Below are positions 20,796 to 31,200 of a DNA stretch of 64,000 bases, piece by piece. Where the stretch lies: assembly GCA_964019425.1 (NCBI GenBank), contig OZ025859.1, forward strand, positions 310,001 through 374,000, in the 5' to 3' direction. This DNA is from Flectonema sp. DT1601 (taxonomy: Eukaryota; Euglenozoa; Diplonemea; Diplonemida; Diplonemidae). Below the pieces are notes generated by a model that was not told where the DNA came from, did not search any database, and saw only the letters and a list, made by a program, of their open reading frames with translations. Made by a program: the position numbers and the translations under genes. Positions within the stretch are counted from its first letter, which is position 1. Each line of letters starts with the position of its first letter.

Positions 20796-22346
20796 ATGTA
20801 CGACTACGCGGAAGGATGGCTAACGGGGATAACTGGAACACGTTGTCCGCGAACATGTTATGACGGAACCATATCTGGAATAAGAATGGAACCGGTAAAC
20901 ATGGAACTGCTAGTGGGAAGCTATCCGAACCTGAGAACAAACATGAGATGGATTGCAGATCCGAACTTTGTCATCCAAGTGATTAACAATTCGCCACAAG
21001 AAGACGAATCTGGGATAGGCGCAAAGAATGTCCAATTAAAACCTCATACCGAACGCATGCTTGAGCTTGGTTTCGCCGAACCATCTCCTAGATCGACGAC
21101 GAATAGATTCATGCACTCTGCTTTTCTCATACCGAAAAGTACACCTGGACAATTACGTTTCATCCTAAATTGTAAGACTATTAATGAGTTAACAGCTTAT
21201 ACCTCGTTACCGCCATGCAGGCTACCGTCTTACGAAACGATAGTGGAAACCTTGCTACCACGTAGGTACGCTTGCGAGTTTGACTTTACATCGTATTTCT
21301 TTCAATTCCCGATTCCTGAAAGAATTAGACCGTTGTTCTCTTTTCGAGTAGACAAGAAGATCTACCGGATGACACGTCTACCGATGGGGTACAGAGGTGC
21401 ACCTCAATTAGCCCAGGCTGTTCTTCTGAATCTGATCGAAGATGCAATAGATGGGAGGGATGTGTCCGGCATTGGGTGGATTGACAATGCCATCTTTGCG
21501 GCGGATGATATACAGGTTCTACAATCGGTTAGAGATAGATTCCGAACTCTATGTCTGAAATATTCAATTACGATAGGCGCGGTCACAGAACCCAACACAT
21601 ACATAATCACATTAGGAATAGAAGCTGACTTGACGAGGAAATGTTGGAAACTAAAGGAAAAATGGGTCAAAGCGGTCGCTGAACCAGGGAAAATGATCTT
21701 GGACTCACGCGTGAACCTACGACGTAGTTACTGGAAGATTTCGGGAATCATTTTGTGGAGACGTCATGCGCTAAGATTACGTCTACACGAGGCGACAGAA
21801 CTCCTGATGGGAATGTCTGAACTGATGCAGGAAGGCGACCCGAAATCTAAGGTTTTCTGGAACACAGCAGTAAAAATCTCAGAGGAGTACATGAACTCTC
21901 TTAGGCTCGAGTTCAGGGAGCTTGTGAAGAACGAATGGGTGCGGTGGAATAAGCGTAGCTATGAAACAGAAATGACTTTCGTATCTGATGCAAGTACAAA
22001 AGCCTGGGCATTTGTAGTGGGAAACTCTTATCGGAGAGGACGCTTCCCGCGCGATATAGTGAACATGGGGATTTTCGAAAAGGAATTTTTCGCAGTAGTC
22101 AAGGCCATTGAATATGTAGTGACAGAGTTAAAACTGCAGAGTTGCAGGGTGACGGGACATGTAGACAACAAGGGAGTTATCGGTTCGTTGCACAGTGGCT
22201 ATTCTCTACAACAAAATGTACAACCCATGTTACGGACTATTCATCGACTGTTGGACAGGTCTAGTTCAGTTCTGCACGTCGAGTACGTGGCGAGCGAGGA
22301 CAATATTGCTGACAAGCACACTAGACTGGAAGATGAAGCATACTAA
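20796..22346 (+). CDS. YR element 1 reverse transcriptase-RNase H
   Basis: RT core with RFILNCKTIN, FDFTSYFFQFPI, MTRLPMGYRGAP and the catalytic-region motif GWIDNAIFAADD, then an RNase H domain with FVSDASTKAW, a Glu in FEKEFFAVVKAIEY, GHVDNKG and ASEDNIADKHTR. The frame is open further upstream (from 19800) across the recombinase gene, so translation may use overlap or read-through as such families do; I place the start at the first ATG after the recombinase core. Confidence 0.85.
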   Translation: MYDYAEGWLTGITGTRCPRTCYDGTISGIRMEPVNMELLVGSYPNLRTNMRWIADPNFVIQVINNSPQEDESGIGAKNVQLKPHTERMLELGFAEPSPRSTTNRFMHSAFLIPKSTPGQLRFILNCKTINELTAYTSLPPCRLPSYETIVETLLPRRYACEFDFTSYFFQFPIPERIRPLFSFRVDKKIYRMTRLPMGYRGAPQLAQAVLLNLIEDAIDGRDVSGIGWIDNAIFAADDIQVLQSVRDRFRTLCLKYSITIGAVTEPNTYIITLGIEADLTRKCWKLKEKWVKAVAEPGKMILDSRVNLRRSYWKISGIILWRRHALRLRLHEATELLMGMSELMQEGDPKSKVFWNTAVKISEEYMNSLRLEFRELVKNEWVRWNKRSYETEMTFVSDASTKAWAFVVGNSYRRGRFPRDIVNMGIFEKEFFAVVKAIEYVVTELKLQSCRVTGHVDNKGVIGSLHSGYSLQQNVQPMLRTIHRLLDRSSSVLHVEYVASEDNIADKHTRLEDEAY

Positions 22347-22483
22347 GAAATGATACACAAGAAGAACGAACACCGCATCGCATCGGTTTATTATCTCATA
22401 AAAGACCGTTATTCTCCCAACTTTGATAGATACCATATCAAACTAGACACGACGGCCACGAACAATCCACTGGAAAGGGGTCC

Positions 22484-22556
22484 GGTTTCGTGCACAAACA
22501 AAAAATCACAGTGTTATATCATTATTTTCTGTATAGTTGAAGTTAAAGCCAATTCT
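22484..22556 (+). repeat. YR element 1 right terminal sequence
   Basis: Begins with the GGTTTCGTGCAC direct repeat shared with 18886 and runs to the flanking T-run. It is likely part of the split direct repeats, but I could not delimit A and B segments as in YR element 2. Confidence 0.5.
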
Positions 22557-22756
22557 TTTTTTTTTTTCCTCTGCCTCTCTCTTAATTCTGTTCGTTTCTT
22601 TGAAACGAAAATTCATTTGAATATTATTCCTTGGTCAGCAACCATCATTGTCGCCCTTTGGGCCTGTTAAAAAAAAATAAAATAAAAAGAAAGTTTACAT
22701 CGGGAATAGGGCAGGAGCCAAAAGCTCCCAGTCCGTTACTTCCCACTTTATCGAAA
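22557..22756 (+). repeat. Leader block of copy B, right of YR element 1
   Basis: Matches 5550-5755, with the hairpin TTCGTTTCTTTGAAACGAA at 22591-22609, and ends in TATCGAAATTC. Together with 18595-18799 it rebuilds the uninterrupted block. Confidence 0.8.
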
Positions 22757-23866
22757 TTCCTTGAGATCAAAGCTACCAACCAGGATCCATCCTCACTTCC
22801 TCCTGCGCCCCCTGTTTTAATTATTGAAAAAGATAGAAAAGAATATGAACTTCTGGAAGGAGTAATTCAACGGTTAACAGCAGAACGCGATGAATCGAAG
22901 ACTTCTCTTTCTGCACTAGTTCGACAATATGACTTAGTGGAAGATTACAGGAAACGTGAGCTCGCAAATCTGACTCAGAGAGCAGACCTATCGGAAATGG
23001 CGCTCTTTAATTACCATCAAAGGTTTGTTCTTCTGTCGAACGAATTGGAGACCAAATGTAATGAGGAAAGAGAAAGTAAAATAAGACTTTTCTATACTCA
23101 ACAGGAGGTCGAGAGTTTGCATGCCGCGCGTCCCCGTATGACCCACTTTAGTCAACAAGTTTCCCCCCGAACCCCCGTTCTGTATGAATCTGTTGCTATG
23201 ATGAAGATAGCAAAGAACTACCTCTCGCTCTTTACAACTACGAGTAGTCTTTTTACTCCTCTTATTAAACCCCTTATCCCTACCCTTAATTATATCACCC
23301 CTCTTTGTCCTCTAGCCTCAATTCCTCCGACAATGCCGCAGAGTGAAGCTCTCGACCGCACGCCGACCAAGATTTTACGACAAGAGAGTCACGTTATCTC
23401 CGTTAAAGAGAATACACCTATTGCGAGACAATGGTCCGAGGGTAGGATTGACTTACTCGAGAATTACTGTCGAGCAGTAGATGACTCTCTCGAAACAAAC
23501 GAGAAAGCGGCAGAGCTCTCAGAACAACTTCTGGATGCCCAACTTCGCCTCTCGGAGCTGAATCACCAACGGTGTACAACTCACGCAGAGCAGCTTGAGC
23601 AATCCATGATGTTAACGGGACTGGCGAGCGATTTAAATGCTCAACTCGCCTTGGCACGGTCTCAAATTGCGGCCCTGAAGTTCCAATTAGCTTCATGGGC
23701 AGAAGGTTTGAGTCCGCCAGACACAGAAGAACATGAGGAAAATGAAACTCCGCCGAGAAAGTCTGAGCGTTCAACTCTGAAAAAACGAACCCCTCCATCA
23801 AGATATCGTTACAATCGAAGGAGATGTTCTGCTGATGACGTTCACGGTGACTCCACCCCCTTGTAA
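22757..23866 (+). CDS. Coiled-coil protein of the macro-repeat, copy C (diverged paralogue)
   Basis: About 370 residues sharing the layout of copies B and D: heptad region (RKEYELLEGVIQRLTAERDE), a conserved ADLSEMALFNYHQRFVLLSNELE segment, FSQQVSPRTPVLYES, the hydrophobic proline-rich middle, TPIARQWSEGRIDLLENYC, a C-terminal coiled coil and a basic tail. Identity to B looks roughly half at protein level, with the frame kept, which argues for past selection on protein. It lacks the first 130 or so residues of B and starts exactly after CGAAATTC. The frame is open back to 22631 through the leader, but the first in-frame ATG within the homologous part is near 22998. Confidence 0.7.
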   Translation, partial: FLEIKATNQDPSSLPPAPPVLIIEKDRKEYELLEGVIQRLTAERDESKTSLSALVRQYDLVEDYRKRELANLTQRADLSEMALFNYHQRFVLLSNELETKCNEERESKIRLFYTQQEVESLHAARPRMTHFSQQVSPRTPVLYESVAMMKIAKNYLSLFTTTSSLFTPLIKPLIPTLNYITPLCPLASIPPTMPQSEALDRTPTKILRQESHVISVKENTPIARQWSEGRIDLLENYCRAVDDSLETNEKAAELSEQLLDAQLRLSELNHQRCTTHAEQLEQSMMLTGLASDLNAQLALARSQIAALKFQLASWAEGLSPPDTEEHEENETPPRKSERSTLKKRTPPSRYRYNRRRCSADDVHGDSTPL

Positions 23867-24290
23867 TTCTCTTTTTCCTTACTTTCACATCACTTTGTTT
23901 ATTTAGTTTTTTAGCTTATTTATTATTTATTGTTCGTTTTTGTTTGTATTATTTTATCGATATGTTTATGTCCGTCAGATCATAACGTTAATCAGGTTAA
24001 TTGTTAATTGTTAATTATAAATGGTCTAAACCCCAATCCAAGTTCCCAAGGCTTGGCATAGATTTGAGTGACGCCTTACTGGCCTCCTCATCCTCTATGA
24101 GTGGTGAGGGGGCCAGCAATGGTTTTTTTTTTTTTTTTTTTTTCTCTTATTTCTTTTTTTTCTTTTTCTTTTACTCTAATATGAAATATTTTTGAATAAA
24201 ATGTGATTATTAATTTAAAAAAAAAAAAAAAAAATAATAATGTAAATGAATAATAAAAAAAAAAAAAAAAAAAACATGCCTTGGGAATAC
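23867..24290 (+). repeat. 3' flank and long-range inverted repeat, copy C
   Basis: Shares TCGATATGTTTATGTC and the TTCCCAAGGCTTGGCAT...ATGCCTTGGGAA arrangement with copies B and D. T-rich and A-rich runs lie between the arms. No gene. Confidence 0.7.
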
Positions 24291-25315
24291 AATCAAAGCC
24301 CCAATTAATCGGTCCTTTCTTTTTCCTTCTTGTCAAGTGATCGCTCCACTCGTCGATCACCAAAACCGATTGTATTTATATCTGTTCTTTTCTCAACGAT
24401 CGGCTATACCGACCATTTTTTTTTTATAAATAATTGTTTTCTTCTTCTCGACAATCAGATCCAATTGATCAACCTTTTTTTTTTTTTTTTTTTCCTTTAT
24501 TCCTTCCATCCCTCCCGCTCCCCTAATTTTAAATAAAAACAGGATCAGCTCAGCTTGATCGTTAATCTTTTTTTCTTTTTTTAATTTAAACTGATTGTAT
24601 TTATATCTGTTTATTTTTCTCGACGATCGGCTATACCGATCAACCTTTAAAATAATTTCTTCTTCTCGACGATCAGATCCAATTGATCAACCTTTTCTTT
24701 TTTTTTTCCTCTATTCCTTCCATCCCTCCCGCTCCCCTAATTTTAAATAAAAACAGGATCAGCTCAGCTTGATCGTTAATCTTTTTTTCTTTTTTTAATT
24801 TAAACTGATTGTATTTATATCTGTTTATTTTTCTCAACGATCGGCTATACCGATCAACCTTTAAAATAATTTCTTCTTCTCGACGATCAGATCCAATTGA
24901 TCAACCTTTTCTTTTTTTTTCCTCTATTCCTTCCATCCCTCCCGCTCCCCTATTTGTAATAAAAACAAGATCAGCTCAGCTTGATCGTTAATTTTTTTTT
25001 CTTTCTTTTTTGTTGGTCCTAGTCAAGACCTTAAACTGACTAACCGGTCTTAATTTTAAATAAGTGTTAACCTAGTTTCTCTTTTCCTTTTCAATTTCCT
25101 TTTAATACTCTCTATCTGGTCTGTTATGTCATATTTCTCATTTAATTTTATCATCCATTTTACTTTTCACTGTTTCCCATCTACATTTTATTTTCAAATA
25201 GTTACGGTCTGTTAAAAAAAAAAAAAAAGTTTAAATAAGTTAAATTGAACATGTTAACTCAATTCCTCAATTCTTCCGTCATGGTTATGACATTCTTTTT
25301 CGTTTCTCTAATGCA
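24291..25315 (+). repeat. String of GATC-cored hairpins, copy C
   Basis: Three repeats of about 215-220 bases starting near 24367, 24590 and 24805, each with CGATCGGCTATACCGATC-like and GATCAGCTCAGCTTGATC dyads. Then comes the GGTCCTAGTCAAGACC dyad and the shared TTTCCCATCTAC module (about 25108-25210). Copies B and D have two repeats. Confidence 0.7.
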
Positions 25316-25414
25316 CAAGAGATACCATCACTCATGAGATACCAACGCACATACGAGATACCAGCACTCCAGAGATACCGACACGCTAGAGATACCAAGT
25401 CACTTGAGATACCT
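25316..25414 (+). repeat. Iteron cluster, copy C
   Basis: Six GAGATACC boxes; several spacers differ from copies A and B but box number and rough spacing are kept. Confidence 0.75.
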
Positions 25415-25675
25415 CCTTGTAAATTAATTCCCGGTATTTCAAATTTGAATTGATAGTGTCAACTCTGCTTGCTGCTCTTGTTAATGTGTTGTCTCCTGAA
25501 AGTGATCTTAACTCCTGTAAAAAGAAAAAAAAAAAGAAATCAAAAAAGAAGAATTTTCAAACGAAGTTATAACAACCCCTACCACCCATTATGATCAATT
25601 CCGCTTGTTTTTTTTTTTTTTTAAAACAAAAAAAAAAATAAAAAATTATAAAAGATTAAACAATGTTATCATTGT
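25415..25675 (+). repeat. Spacer of copy C, cut at an inversion junction
   Basis: Matches 15220-15550 with changes and reaches only the first ACAATGTTATCATTGT of the minisatellite. At 25675/25676 it meets the inverted 3' end of copy D. Confidence 0.7.
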
Positions 25676-25867
25676 GAATTTCGATAAAGTGGGAAGTAAC
25701 GGACTGGGAGCTTTTGGCTCCTGCCCTATTCCCGATGTAAACTTTCTTTTTATTTTTATTTTTTTTTAACAGGCCCAAAGGGCGACAATGATGGTTGCTG
25801 ACCAAGGAATAATATTCAAATGAATTTTCGTTTCAAAGAAACGAACAGAATTAAGAGAGAGGCAGAG

Positions 25868-25898
<31 letters not shown>

Positions 25899-25939
25899 GA
25901 AAAAAAAAAAATGAAGAGGAAATAATCAAACATGAAAAA

Positions 25940-25975
<36 letters not shown>

Positions 25976-26094
25976 TAAAAAACGTTGTATGAAAAAGGAA
26001 AAAAAAGAAAAAAAAAGACCAGAAAAGGAAAGAGAAAATGAAAAGGTATAATATTATTGTGGGGATATGAGGGATAGCAGGGAGATGCTCTTTT
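25676..26094 (-). repeat. Leader and GAGCATCTCC block, copy D (inverted)
   Basis: Reverse complement of 5339-5755, starting at the CGAAATTC terminus. The hairpin is at 25827-25845. It shows the block without YR element 1. Confidence 0.85.
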
Positions 26095-27648
26095 TTTTTT
26101 TTTTTTTTTTTTCTTATTTATTATTTAAAAAAAGGAAACAATCAGTTTAGCGTCTCGATCAGGACGGAAAATAGAAATTAATCGACATAGTTGATCGATA
26201 GAAAAAAAAACAATGATAACATTGTTTATTCATTTTTTTTTTTTTTTTTTTTTTAAACCTTTTTAATTGTTTTAAAGAAAAAACAATCAGTTTAGCGTCT
26301 TGACCAGGACGGAAAATAGTAAGTAATCGACATAGTCGATCGATAAAAAAAAAACAATGATAACATTGTTTATTCCTTTTTTTTTTTTTTTTATTCTTTT
26401 TATTTATTTTTAAAGAAAAAACAATCAGTTTAGCGTCCTGACCAGGACGGAAAATAGAAAGTAATCGACATAGTCGATCGATAAAAAAAACAATGATAAC
26501 ATTGTTTATTCTTTTTTTTTTTGTATTTTTTTTAATATTCTTTTTTATTAATTTTGAAAAAAAAAACAATCAGTTTAGCGTCTTGACCAGGACGGAAAAT
26601 AGAAAGTGATCGACATAGTCGATCGATAAAAAAAACAATGATAACATTGTTTATTCTTTTTTTTTTTTTATTTTAAATTCTTTTTATTTATTTTTTAAAG
26701 AAAAAAAACGGAAAATAGAAATTAGTCGACAAAGTCGAACGATAAAAAAAAACAAAGATAACATTGTTTATTCTTTTTTTTGTATTTTTTTATATTCTTT
26801 TTTATTAATTTTGAAAAAAAAACAATCAGTTTAGCGTCTTGACCAGGACGGAAAATAGGAAGTAATCGACATAGTCGATCGATAAAAAAAACAATGATAA
26901 CATTGTTTATTCTTTTTTTTTTTTTTTTTTTTTTTTTAAATTCTTTTTATTTATTTTTTAAAGAAAAAAAAACGGAAAATAGAAATTAGTCAACAAAGTC
27001 GAACGATAAAAAAAAACAATGATAACATTGTTTATTCTTTTCTTTTATTATTTTTTTTTTTTTTTAAATATTTTTTTTTATTTTGAAAAAAAAAAACAAT
27101 CAGTTTAGCGTCTTGACCAGGACGGAAAATAGAAAGTAATCGACATAGTCGATCGATAAAAAAAAACAATGATAACATTGTTTATTCTTTTTTTTTGTAT
27201 TTTTTTAAATTCTTTTTTATTAATTTTGAAAAAAAACAATCAGTTTAGCGTCTTGACCAGGACGGAAAATAGAAAGTGATCGACATAGTCGATCGATAAA
27301 AAAAACAATGATAACATTGTTTATTCTTTTTTTTTTTTTTTTTTTTTTTAAATTCTTTTTATTTATTTTTTAAAGAAAAAAAAAACGGAAAATAGAAATT
27401 AGTCAACAAAGTCGAACGATAAAAAAAACAATGATAACATTGTTTATTCTTTTCTTTTATTATTTTTTTTTTTAATATTTTTTTTTATTTTGAAAAAAAA
27501 AAAAAACAATCAGTTTAGCGTCTTGACCAGGACGGAAAATAGAAAGTAATCGACATAGTCGATCGATAAAAAAAAACAATGATAACATTGTTTATTCTTT
27601 TTTTTTATTTTAAATTCTTTTTATTTTTTTTTAAAGAAAAAAAAACGG
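26095..27648 (-). repeat. Stem-loop minisatellite array, copy D, first part
   Basis: Inverted array of the same units, interrupted at 27648 by YR element 2; the array continues at 32988. Confidence 0.95.
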
Positions 27649-27820
27649 TAATTGTCCTTCCATGCTTTGCACCTGTCGAAATAATAAAACTTAAAAACTA
27701 CACACGCACCAATAACAAGCGATTACACTAGAACGCGCGATTGCAAGAACACCCTGGTTCAAGGTGGCTCGCTGCGGCGGGGTAACTGAAGTCCGTTTTC
27801 GTTAGACTCAGCTCCACCAC
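27649..27820 (-). repeat. YR element 2 terminal repeat B2 (172 bp)
   Basis: Near-identical to 28054-28225 (B1). Confidence 0.9.
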
Positions 27821-27845
27821 GGGGTGGAGGGGTGAGGAGGGTGGG

Positions 27846-28053
27846 CTTCGAAAACGTGAGTGTGAGAGAAAGAAGTGATCGAGCTGTATAAAGAATTTCT
27901 TTTTGAAAAAATAGAAGGCTAAAGAATATATAAAAAATGTCTGTTGTTTTGTTCATTTTTCCAACTTCGGAATCATACACTTTTCTGTCTGATTCCTTTG
28001 ATTATTTCTTTCCGGTGCTAAGCTTGGTGGAAAATTACCTGAATGAATTCTAG
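27846..28053 (-). repeat. YR element 2 internal repeat A2 (208 bp)
   Basis: Near-identical to 32780-32987 (A1). A 25-base GC-rich stretch separates it from B2; it abuts B1 directly. Confidence 0.9.
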
Positions 28054-28225
28054 TAATTGTCCTTCCATGCTTTGCACCTGTCGAAATAATAAAACTTAAA
28101 AACTACACACGCACCAATAACAAGCGATTACACTAGAACGCGCGATTGCAAGAACACCCTGGTTCAAGGTGGCTGGCTGCGGCGGGGTAACTGAAGTCCG
28201 TTTTCGTTAGACTCAGCTCCACCAC
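28054..28225 (-). repeat. YR element 2 internal repeat B1 (172 bp)
   Basis: Near-identical to B2. The RT-RNase H frame ends inside it. Confidence 0.9.
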
Positions 28226-31200
28226 CCCTGCGCATGTTGAAAAAGTCCCCCAACGCTTGTTTAACCTTCCCCTTGGTCGAATGAGAAACAGTCCCCCTTG
28301 AAGGAATGTCAGCAGGATTGTACTTCGTACTAACCCATCCAAGGGTGTAGGAACATTTCAAAAGAAAAAGAAAATCAATGGCCTTGACCAAACACTTGTT
28401 CAAAATGAATGACTTAACAGACATCTTTTTCCTAAAAACTCCGCATACCGTGGTATTGTCCACCCATATAGTAAGGTGGTCTGCAGCTTTGATGGCTTTT
28501 AATGTCTGCCCTAAGGCATCTGCCTCAAGCACATTGATATGACGATCTTCACCTTGAGACCATGAAGATCCCACAATATCCAATTCACCGCTATTCCAAA
28601 CAATAACACCTCCCCACCCTTTGAGGGAGGCATCAACAAACACCTCCGCAGTCCTACCACTTTTTCTTTCAGGAAGAATCTTCCTAGTGCGCTGAACCGC
28701 CTGAATCCAACTTGAAAGTTCCTTCTTAACCGACAAGGGAATAGTAACATGATCCTGCACCTGTATAGAGCCGTAGTTCAGGCGGTTTGTGATCCTGCGC
28801 ATGTACTTCAGGGCAAACCAATACTTTCCAGGTGAGACCCCCACGATGGCACTCGCATGTAGAAGGCGGCCCCCCAGCGATTCAAGCTGTGATGCACTCA
28901 AACCTGATAGAACACACGTTGAAATCTTCCTCTTAATCTTAGAACCTAAAGAAACGACCTTATCACAGTGAGAGAACGAAACACCCAGAAATTCATAATC
29001 CTGCGACAAGTTCACTGTGTCACTGGGCTTCCATGTTACTCTCGCTTCCTTAGCAAATCCATCCATTCTTCTTGTCGCCGCCTCTACATCTTCCTTCTTA
29101 CCAAACAACCTTATGTTGTCAATCCACCAATGAATACCAACATGTTTCTCAGCAAACTCCTCCCTCACAAACATTGGATCACCGGCCACAACTGCTGCAA
29201 TGGTGTTCATGATTTCCGGTGCACAAACATGTCCCATTGGCAATCGTGTCAAAGCAAAAGTCCTTCCAGATGAATCGAAAAATGTAAAGAACTTCTGTGA
29301 CTGTTCTGGTATTTGGATCTGAAAGAAACCAGTCTTGAAATCCCTGCATGAAGCCACCTCAGAACGAACTGCATCCAAGTAGTATGAGATATGTTTTAGT
29401 GGGACATTCGGCTCATATCCAAAATCTGTCAGGTTTTCATTTGCTTCTCGCGTCCATAAAATGAAGCGTTGCCTGTTCCCAGTCTCCCTCTCCTCATACA
29501 CTGTAAAAGGTATGTTCTCAGACAAAGGGGCCGTGCTAACAGGTACCGCAATCCCACAGTTTACCAATTCTTCTGCGTGTTCAGAGCTGAAACGTGATTT
29601 CTTCCTTCTAACTCGGTTCATTCTCTCCTTTAATACAGGGAACGTTAAAGACAAGACATGCTTGAACCTCTCCAAGATCGCTGGATGCATTCTGTCTTGA
29701 ACCATCTCAAGATCCATAGTTTCAGTTGAGGCAACATGGAGAGGTGAGGCAATCTCCTCAGCAGTAGTGGGAATGCGGGTGCTCTTGGAACGATGTGTGA
29801 AACCTGCTCCTATCTTTCTAATAACATCTCTCTCTAAAGGAGGGAGGTAACAATCTGTGTCCTCAGTGCCCTTGCCATTGCGACTTGATCTCCTCCATAC
29901 CTCAGGGTTACGTCCGAAAGAGGTGATATTGTTTTGTGCTTTGCTAATCTGCTTATGAGCTCTTCTGGGATAGGATGACCCTCTGCCAAGACCTGCATCA
30001 AGTGGCTGATCGCACCTCTCTTTATGGAGTGTGCCGTGTACTGCTTCATGCTGGGGTCCTTTCTGAATTCTTTCACCAGGCTTGATGTGTCCCACGGGTG
30101 TAAACTTTCGAAGTGGCCCATTCCCTGCAACAACTCGAAGATTCCTTCCGTCAGTGATCCCTGAATCACCGCCCATCGACTTGGCGAGAAAGGGTTCGCC
30201 CTCTTCCCTTTTGGGGTGGTAAACCAATCTATTATGACCTCGTCTTCGGTCACGTGTATAAACTGGCTGCGTGTCAGTGCTGCTACCTCGGCCCATCTGG
30301 ACGCAGTCTTCCATGCTACCAGTACTGCCAACCAGGTTCTGCAATCCTTCTGTGCTGCTGCCCACTCGAGCAGGTCGTTTTTGATCATCGGTACAGCCTG
30401 CTGTGTTGGTATTGCTGCCCCTGCTGCCCTTAAAGCTGCAGCTAGGCTCAGCAATTGGCCGTTTGGCATGCCCATTTTTCCCATCACCGCGGACAGCATC
30501 TTTGTATATGTCAGGAGGCCCTGTGGTGACACCCCTGTAGCCATCACAAACAGAACTCCCGAGCTGTGGTCGATTTGCAGATTCCTTTCCTGCCCCCACT
30601 TCAGAAATCTCTTCCAAAGGTTCCTTCTGCCTGATGTGGTCTTCCCTGCCCACATCTCCTGCATTGTCTCTGACAAGCGTTCGGTTGCCTCGATCTCGGT
30701 TATCTTGTCCTGTGGGTGCCCCCTTCCATTCTGGTCCCCCTTCGACAACATCTGCAGAATGATGTTCCCCACCACATTGTGCTGGTCTAATTGAACTTCG
30801 CTCCCGTACAATGTGGATACTTGTCTTGTTGTTGATGGATCTTCTCGAGGATGAATTGCGTTCCTGTACCGTCCCAGGTCGGACGGAGTTCTCGTTGACA
30901 TATCGACTTTCAATTGATTTGCGTTCCTGCACAGCCCCAGGTTGGACACCGTTCTCCTTGGGGAATCGGCTTGTAATATTTTTGCGTTCCTGTACAGTCC
31001 CAGGTTGGACGGAGTTCCTACTGACAGATCGACTTGTAATTGATTTGCGTTCCTGTACAGTCCCAGGTTGGACGGAGTTCCCACTGACAGATCGACTTGT
31101 AATTGATTCGCGTTCCTGTACAGTCCCAGGTCGGACGGAGTTCCCACTGACAGATCGATTTGTAATTGATTTGCGTTCCTGTACAGTCCCAGGTCGGACG

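Larger units (their letters stand above)
18800..22556 (+). mobile_element. YR retrotransposon 1 (gag, tyrosine recombinase, RT-RNase H)
   Basis: A tyrosine-recombinase retrotransposon of the DIRS/Ngaro/VIPER kind, about 3.76 kb. The order is gag-like, YR, RT-RNase H, with the recombinase ahead of the RT. A direct repeat of about 22 bases starting GGTTTCGTGCAC is at 18886 and 22484, likely part of the split terminal repeats. Uninterrupted copies of the surrounding block (5339-5755, 40501-40896, 43798-44199) show the empty site. The element looks whole in its coding parts; its exact ends within the flanking T-runs are not resolved. It is younger than the duplication that made these copies. Confidence 0.85.

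Noticed and set aside
26159-26569. Open frames through the minisatellite (also at 38440-38721, 40232-40462 and others)
   Set aside because: They read the repeat (CYHCFFFIDRLCR-type peptides), vary with poly(A) length and have no independent support.
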